25,334 bases of DNA, from positions 1 to 25,334 of the forward strand of contig CAJTYS010000051.1 in assembly GCA_910583765.1 (NCBI GenBank), in the 5' to 3' direction. The DNA comes from an uncultured Eubacteriales bacterium. GTDB taxonomy: Bacteria; Bacillota; Clostridia; Peptostreptococcales; Anaerovoracaceae. This document shows positions 21,498 to 25,334 of this stretch, piece after piece (positions within the stretch are counted from its first letter, which is position 1; the number at the start of each line of letters is the position of its first letter). Under the pieces are notes generated by a model. It was not told the DNA's origin. It saw only the letters and a program-made list of their open reading frames with translations, and did no database searches. A program made the translations under genes and the position numbers.

Positions 21498-21695
21498 ATG
21501 GAAAAAACAACAATTAGTAGAAAACAATTTACGACATATATGATAGCAGCATTTGGATTGGCATGGATTTTGGAAATTATTGCAGTCATTTTTAGCAACA
21601 ATGGAAATCAAATGGTATTTAGTATTGTTATGGTGATAACTATGTTTATGCCTTTCATGGCTACACTTATAGCAAGGATTCCATTAAGATGTTAA
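21498..21695 (+). pseudogene. Truncated CPBP-family membrane protease (N-terminus only)
   Basis: A 65-residue frame that matches the N-terminus of CPBP intramembrane glutamic proteases of Clostridia: MEKTTISRKQFTTYMIAAFG, LAWILEIIAVIF, then MVITMFMPFMATLIARIPL. The family normally runs 250-300 residues with EExxxR and FxxxH motifs in later helices; none is present. The frame stops right after ARIPLRC, where the next gene's ATG begins (overlap 7 bases), so a deletion has joined the two genes. AGAAGGA precedes the ATG, so a two-helix stub may still be made. Confidence 0.7.
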
Positions 21696-22138
21696 AAAGA
21701 TACAAGTTAAGTTTTGAAATTTGGGGATTGCTGCTATTCTTGATTGTTATGATACCGAATTTTATTTGGTTTGCTATCCCTGCGCCAAACGATATACTAA
21801 GAGCAGAATCAATTACAGAAATGGTCGATACAGTAGCTTCTGTATGTCAAATATTGATGATTGTTTCTATATGTATTTTTAGAAACAGGGAGAGTAAAAA
21901 GTTGTGTATATCCCCTTTTGTTATTATGGTAACAGTTTGCTATTCACTGTATGTGGCAAGCTGGATAGCTTACTATAATGGTATGACAAATGCGATTGTA
22001 ATATTAGGATTGACTATTCCACCCTGTTTAGCATTTTTGTTTTTTGCGATTGATAGAAAAAATGGTATAGCTTTAATTCCAATTTCAATTTTTACAATTT
22101 GTCATGTGGTATATGGAGTAGTAAACTTTATAGTTTGA
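21689..22138 (+). CDS. Multi-pass hypothetical membrane protein
   Basis: A 149-residue protein with about four membrane helices (approximate residues 9-28, 48-63, 72-92, 97-121, and a possible fifth near 125-148). It contains a FAIPAPNDILRAES extracytoplasmic-type loop (about 28-41) and a short RNRESKK cytoplasmic loop. It resembles small Clostridial membrane proteins of unknown function that I cannot name. It begins on the truncated CPBP frame with only AAGGAT as a ribosome site, so it may depend on translation of that stub. No catalytic motif is visible. Confidence 0.65.
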   Translation: MLKRYKLSFEIWGLLLFLIVMIPNFIWFAIPAPNDILRAESITEMVDTVASVCQILMIVSICIFRNRESKKLCISPFVIMVTVCYSLYVASWIAYYNGMTNAIVILGLTIPPCLAFLFFAIDRKNGIALIPISIFTICHVVYGVVNFIV

Positions 22139-22205
22139 TAACTTCCCATTTTTCGGAGAGTAACACAACAAAAAATTCAGAAGTTGCAGAAAGGGGCGAG
22201 CAGCT

Positions 22206-22613
22206 ATGAAAATGAAAAAAATGGATATAAGTATGTTTGCTCCATGCGGAATGAATTGCAAGATTTGCTATAAACACTGTTACCATAAAAAACCTTGTGC
22301 TGGCTGCCTGAATAGCGATAAGGGAAAACCAGAGCATTGTCACAAATGCAAAATAAAGGACTGTATCAGAGAAAAATCTCTGTCTTACTGTTTTGAATGT
22401 GCTAAATATCCATGCAGTTTAATAAAAAATCTCGAAAAAAGCTATAACAAACGGTATCAAGCAAGTCTTATAGAAAATAGCCGTTTTGTTCAAGCGCACG
22501 GTTTAGAACATTTCATGGAACAGCAGAAGGCCAAATATATTTGCCCCAAATGCGGTGGTATTATTTCTATTCACGACAAAGAATGTAGCGAGTGCCAAGC
22601 AAAAATGAAATAG
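22206..22613 (+). CDS. DUF3795 cysteine-rich protein
   Basis: A 135-residue protein with the DUF3795 pattern: APCGMNCKICYKHC (residues 12-25), PCAGCLN (30-36), CHKCKIKDC (45-53), CFECAKYPC (62-70). A second zinc ribbon, CPKC...CSEC, lies near the C-terminus (about 113-131). The cysteine clusters probably hold zinc or an iron-sulfur centre; the function is unknown. An in-frame upstream ATG or ATG 22206 can serve, and AAAGGGG lies at about 22191. It stands alone between the membrane gene and a non-coding stretch. Confidence 0.83.
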   Translation: MKMKKMDISMFAPCGMNCKICYKHCYHKKPCAGCLNSDKGKPEHCHKCKIKDCIREKSLSYCFECAKYPCSLIKNLEKSYNKRYQASLIENSRFVQAHGLEHFMEQQKAKYICPKCGGIISIHDKECSECQAKMK

Positions 22614-23060
22614 CAAACTTCCAGTTTGTGGTGGTGCTGGCGTATCAAGATAGACATGCGATCTACAAGTCACAGTCTTTGAATTCTGTGGCATCCGTAT
22701 AGCAGCGCAGCCGTGATCCAAGACGGAAGCCTATATATGTGGAAAAGTAATGAGTTCGGGCATATAAAAAGTCAGGGAAGACAACCCTTTACGGAGCATA
22801 CGCAAAGTGAAGGAGGTAAAGGTAAAATAGGGAGTTAGTTAACAGATAGAAAGCCTGTAAAATCAATGATTTAGGGCTTGATATTATAGAAAGCTAACTA
22901 TATAAAAGTCAAGTGAAACAAATAGTATAGCTAAAAAAAGTTGTAACTTGTTAACTAATGTGATTTGGACATTGAAAAGTGAATATGTGGATAAAAAATG
23001 GCATAACAAATAGCCCTCATCATTGGAATGAAGCTATATAGCGTATGAAAGTGGATGGTT
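22614..23060. other. Non-coding gap with distant inverted repeat
   Basis: No gene is seen. The first 180 bases show no recognisable structure. TTAGTTAACA (22835-22844) and TGTTAACTAA (22949-22958) are perfect inverted repeats 104 bases apart, enclosing AT-rich DNA, and could be ends of a tiny element. The last ~20 bases probably belong to the right end of the IS110 element. Confidence 0.5.
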
Positions 23061-24245
23061 TCACCGAAGCAGAGCCGGATCAAACCGCTGCCCGGTGGAC
23101 AACAAATGATAGATAACCCGCAGCAGTTTTCTGACGCAATGTCCCTGAGCGCAGCGATGCCCTTTGCCCTGCGACCGTTTCAAGAGGTAATACTCCCGGA
23201 ACACTTCGTTGTTTTTGATAACGGGGAGTATGACCTGATAAAGGGTTTTTCGAAGATATTTGGAACCCTTCTTGGAAATGGCGGTATGCTCGGCTTTGTA
23301 TTGGCTGGACTGACGCTCATACGGGGCGACTCCCGCGAATTTTATGATCTTCGCGGCGTTTGAGTAGTTGCGTATGTCCCCCAATTCAGATAAAATGGAG
23401 GTGCCGGAGAAATGAGAGATTCCCGGAACCGATAAGATAGGAGAGTTGGTTTGGACGCTGAACTCTTCTATTTTTTTATCGATTTCGGTGATCTGCTCCT
23501 TGATCAGCTCGATCTGGGACACGAGGTGCTTGATCTGGATTTCTTCAGCGACGGAGGCGATTCCGACGGAGTTTTTCGCGGCCTTTTTAAGTTCTTCGGC
23601 GGTAAGCGCGACGCGCTTGCCTCTGCCGGAGCTTTCAAAGCACTTACGCAGGACGCGGATGTCCGTGGACGCGATTTCAGCGGCGGTGGGGAAATTCTTC
23701 AGAATCTCCCTGTAAACAACGCCGTATTTGGATTTGAACAGGCTGTTGAACTCCGGGAAAACAATGTCAATGCACTTCTGAAGCCTGTTGGTGTGGACGT
23801 TCAGTTCTTCTTTCAGGTTATGATGGTGGCGCGTGAGCTGCCTCTGCTCATAAAGGTCGAAGCGGTTCACCATCGTGATTCGGTAAGGCTTCTTGCGTGA
23901 CGAAGAAGAGATGACGTCGCAGATGGTGAGAGAATCCAGATCGTCATTTTTGGAAACCCCGCCCTGCATTTTGCGGGTCAGGTCGGTGACGATGGGATTG
24001 ATGAGAGCCACGGAGCGACGTTTGTCCAACAGGTCTTTAAGCAAGGCGAAATGATAATGGCCGGTGTCTTCCATGCCGATGAGGACATCTTCGTCCTCAT
24101 AAGGTTCACACGTGCCATGGAAGAAGTCAAAGCCCTGTCTGTCGTTGGAGAAACAAGTGGGCTCCACAAGAACCTCACTGGTGTCCCCGGAGACGATGGA
24201 GAAAGTGTGATTGAGCTTGCCGATGTCGATTCCGATTAAAATCAT
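23061..24245 (-). CDS. IS110-family transposase (DEDD + serine recombinase)
   Basis: A 394-residue, apparently intact transposase. The RuvC-like DEDD domain shows D7 (GIDIGK), E59 (GMEDTGHYH), D101 and D104 (NDDLDS), with a long helical middle. The C-terminal Tnp_20 domain carries SVPGISHFSGTSILSELGDI, KFAGVAPYERQSSQYK with the candidate catalytic serine, and ISKKGSKYLRKTLYQ. These enzymes move by RNA-guided recombination using a bridge RNA encoded in the element. ATG 24245 is preferred over 24287 because AAAGGACG precedes it and it starts at the conserved MILIGIDIGK. Confidence 0.94.
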   Translation of the reverse strand: MILIGIDIGKLNHTFSIVSGDTSEVLVEPTCFSNDRQGFDFFHGTCEPYEDEDVLIGMEDTGHYHFALLKDLLDKRRSVALINPIVTDLTRKMQGGVSKNDDLDSLTICDVISSSSRKKPYRITMVNRFDLYEQRQLTRHHHNLKEELNVHTNRLQKCIDIVFPEFNSLFKSKYGVVYREILKNFPTAAEIASTDIRVLRKCFESSGRGKRVALTAEELKKAAKNSVGIASVAEEIQIKHLVSQIELIKEQITEIDKKIEEFSVQTNSPILSVPGISHFSGTSILSELGDIRNYSNAAKIIKFAGVAPYERQSSQYKAEHTAISKKGSKYLRKTLYQVILPVIKNNEVFREYYLLKRSQGKGHRCAQGHCVRKLLRVIYHLLSTGQRFDPALLR

Positions 24246-24455
24246 GATGTTACGTCCTTTCTGAAAATGTTGTGATGTGTCATCCACGATCCTTGGACCA
24301 TAAATCCTGGTGCGACATGCGAATTCAAAGACTCATCTAACTCATCATTATTCTGGTGCAAGGTGTGGTGAGAACCTTTCTAAAGTAGTCAATGCCACAA
24401 GGAGAAGCACAAATCCACATTCACATTTTAAATTTTACAAATCACGTTCACCGTA
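24246..24455 (-). ncRNA. Candidate IS110 bridge-RNA region
   Basis: On the minus strand the ~200 bases before the transposase start are where IS110-group elements encode their bridge RNA, and no protein is encoded here. TGGTGC occurs in direct repeat (at about 24310 and 24354), and a short duplicated GATGAGT-type motif lies between. No full secondary structure was worked out. Element ends are not fixed, as IS110 elements lack terminal inverted repeats. Confidence 0.45.
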
Positions 24456-24522
24456 ATCAACCACGGATTGAAGAAGGTTGATAGAAAGGAAAACGTATAT
24501 TGTGTATGACTTGTTAAATGAG

Positions 24523-24558
24523 TCAATTACAATATACCAGTCAATTACAATATACCAG
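24523..24558. repeat. Perfect 18-bp tandem duplication
   Basis: TCAATTACAATATACCAG occurs twice back to back, immediately before the ribosome-binding site (AGGAGAA) of the gene at 24571. It may alter leader length or transcription of that gene. Confidence 0.9.
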
Positions 24559-24570
24559 GAGAATGAAATT

Positions 24571-25334
24571 ATGTTAGGAGTATTAAAAGGAAAATCAATT
24601 GTAAGAATAACAATCTTCACACTCTTATTGACGATGACAGCATGGGTGATTCCGGCGAATACGCAGGATGTGTCAGCAGCCAGTGAACCGTTTTCTCTAG
24701 CTACTGCAAAGGCCAATGACGCACCAGATTTCAATCTGTGGATGGCGCGGAAGATGCCGGAAGATGAAATGAAACGCTTAGGCGAGAAATCCATGACAGA
24801 TGCGGGAAATACACTACCGGATACCGAAGAAAATGATAATCAGGCGCAAACGGTTGAGATTAGAAAAACCATGAGAGTGAACCAGATTGCGCAATGGCAG
24901 GTTGATGTGGATCATAAGCAAAATTGGAAATCCAGCAAAAAGTCAATAGCTTCTGTCGATAAATATGGTGTCATAAAAGCAAAAAAGGTTGGAAAAACAA
25001 AGATCACAGTAACAGTAGACGGTACAACTTATATTTGTAATCTGACTGTGAAGAAATCAAATTTTAAGCCGGTTCCCATAAAGAAACTGAAAAACTATAA
25101 AAGTTTGAAGGCGAAGATGACAGACGCGGAGTTTAAAAAAGCATATAAAAAGGCACTGAAGATTGTAAAGCCGCTTGGTGATTTGAGCAAGAAAGATCAG
25201 TTATATGGAGTCGCCACAGCCTTACGGGACATGTTTGACAGCGGTAAAGTGAAGTATTCTTCATCGGCCGCGCATTACAATGATCCATATGGATATTTTG
25301 TGCGTCATGTTGCTTCCTGCGCTGGTTGTACGAG
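24571..25334 (+). CDS. Secreted BIG2 / transglutaminase-like protein (3' end outside window)
   Basis: The first 254 residues of a protein that runs off the window. Residues 1-36 are a signal peptide: a basic start, hydrophobic IFTLLLTMTAWVI, and a cleavage-like VSA-A. After a low-complexity acidic linker, residues about 93-163 form a bacterial Ig-like BIG2 domain (SKKSIASVDKYGVIKAKKVG followed by KTKITVTVDG). Residues about 175-254 begin a helical region ending NDPYGYFVRHVASCAGCT, the conserved lead-in to transglutaminase-like/cysteine-protease domains of Clostridial surface proteins (the Cys is probably catalytic). It likely acts outside the cell on wall or host proteins. AGGAGAA precedes the ATG. 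This looks like the native chromosome flank. Confidence 0.85.
   Translation, partial: MLGVLKGKSIVRITIFTLLLTMTAWVIPANTQDVSAASEPFSLATAKANDAPDFNLWMARKMPEDEMKRLGEKSMTDAGNTLPDTEENDNQAQTVEIRKTMRVNQIAQWQVDVDHKQNWKSSKKSIASVDKYGVIKAKKVGKTKITVTVDGTTYICNLTVKKSNFKPVPIKKLKNYKSLKAKMTDAEFKKAYKKALKIVKPLGDLSKKDQLYGVATALRDMFDSGKVKYSSSAAHYNDPYGYFVRHVASCAGCT

Noticed and set aside
23446..23900. Plus-strand ORFs opposite the IS110 transposase
   Set aside because: They are shadow frames of a well-conserved gene on the minus strand.

Overview
The window looks like an accessory, mosaic stretch of a Bacillota chromosome, most likely from the class Clostridia. The evidence is strong purine-rich Shine-Dalgarno sites, moderate GC, and families common there: DUF960, DUF3987, ISLre2/UPF0236, Rpn-type nucleases with EGxxEGxxxG tails, and a secreted Ig-like (BIG2) protein leading into a CAGCT transglutaminase-like region at the right edge. 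I cannot name the species. No rRNA, complete tRNA or CRISPR array was found.

Layout. (1) 52-1525 is a tight five-gene operon: an HQ-repeat protein, an unknown protein, a DUF960 protein and two tiny membrane-active-looking peptides. (2) 1729-2778 is an Rpn/PD-(D/E)XK nuclease. (3) 2779-4860 is about 2 kb of AT-rich, mostly non-coding DNA with hairpins, degenerate repeats and, on the minus strand, the leader and first codons of a dead IS110-type transposase. (4) 4874-9404 holds a winged-helix regulator and an integrase module (small ORF, DUF3987 protein, small ORF, tyrosine recombinase). (5) 9638-14083 is a run of single-gene cargo units: a KAP-type P-loop NTPase, a decayed 1.2-kb stretch with a tRNA fragment, an FRG-domain protein and an ACT-domain protein. 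(6) 14257-17359 is a likely operon of a 542-aa unknown protein, a helix-turn-helix protein, an unknown protein and a SUKH-family protein. (7) 17403-17975 is a second copy of the end of the first operon: a DUF960 tail on a foreign N-terminus, followed by both tiny peptides intact. (8) 18431-22613 is a patchwork: a small membrane protein, a GNAT acetyltransferase, an Rpn nuclease, an ISLre2 transposase relic, an XRE/zinc-ribbon membrane protein, a truncated CPBP protease, a membrane protein and a DUF3795 protein. (9) 23061-24245 is an intact IS110 transposase with a leader that may encode a bridge RNA. (10) 24571 to the edge is the secreted BIG2 protein.

Two patterns tie the region together. 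First, related sigma-A-type promoter modules recur at about 9434-9547, 13645-13674, 18271-18409 and 20626-20692, each leading into a different, unrelated gene. They look like interchangeable expression joints. Second, the paired mini-peptides occur in two copies about 16.4 kb apart. The first peptide is identical base for base, and the only indel in the second leaves its frame intact. The best candidates for an undescribed system are the HQ-repeat/DUF960/mini-peptide operon and the 542-aa/HTH/SUKH operon.
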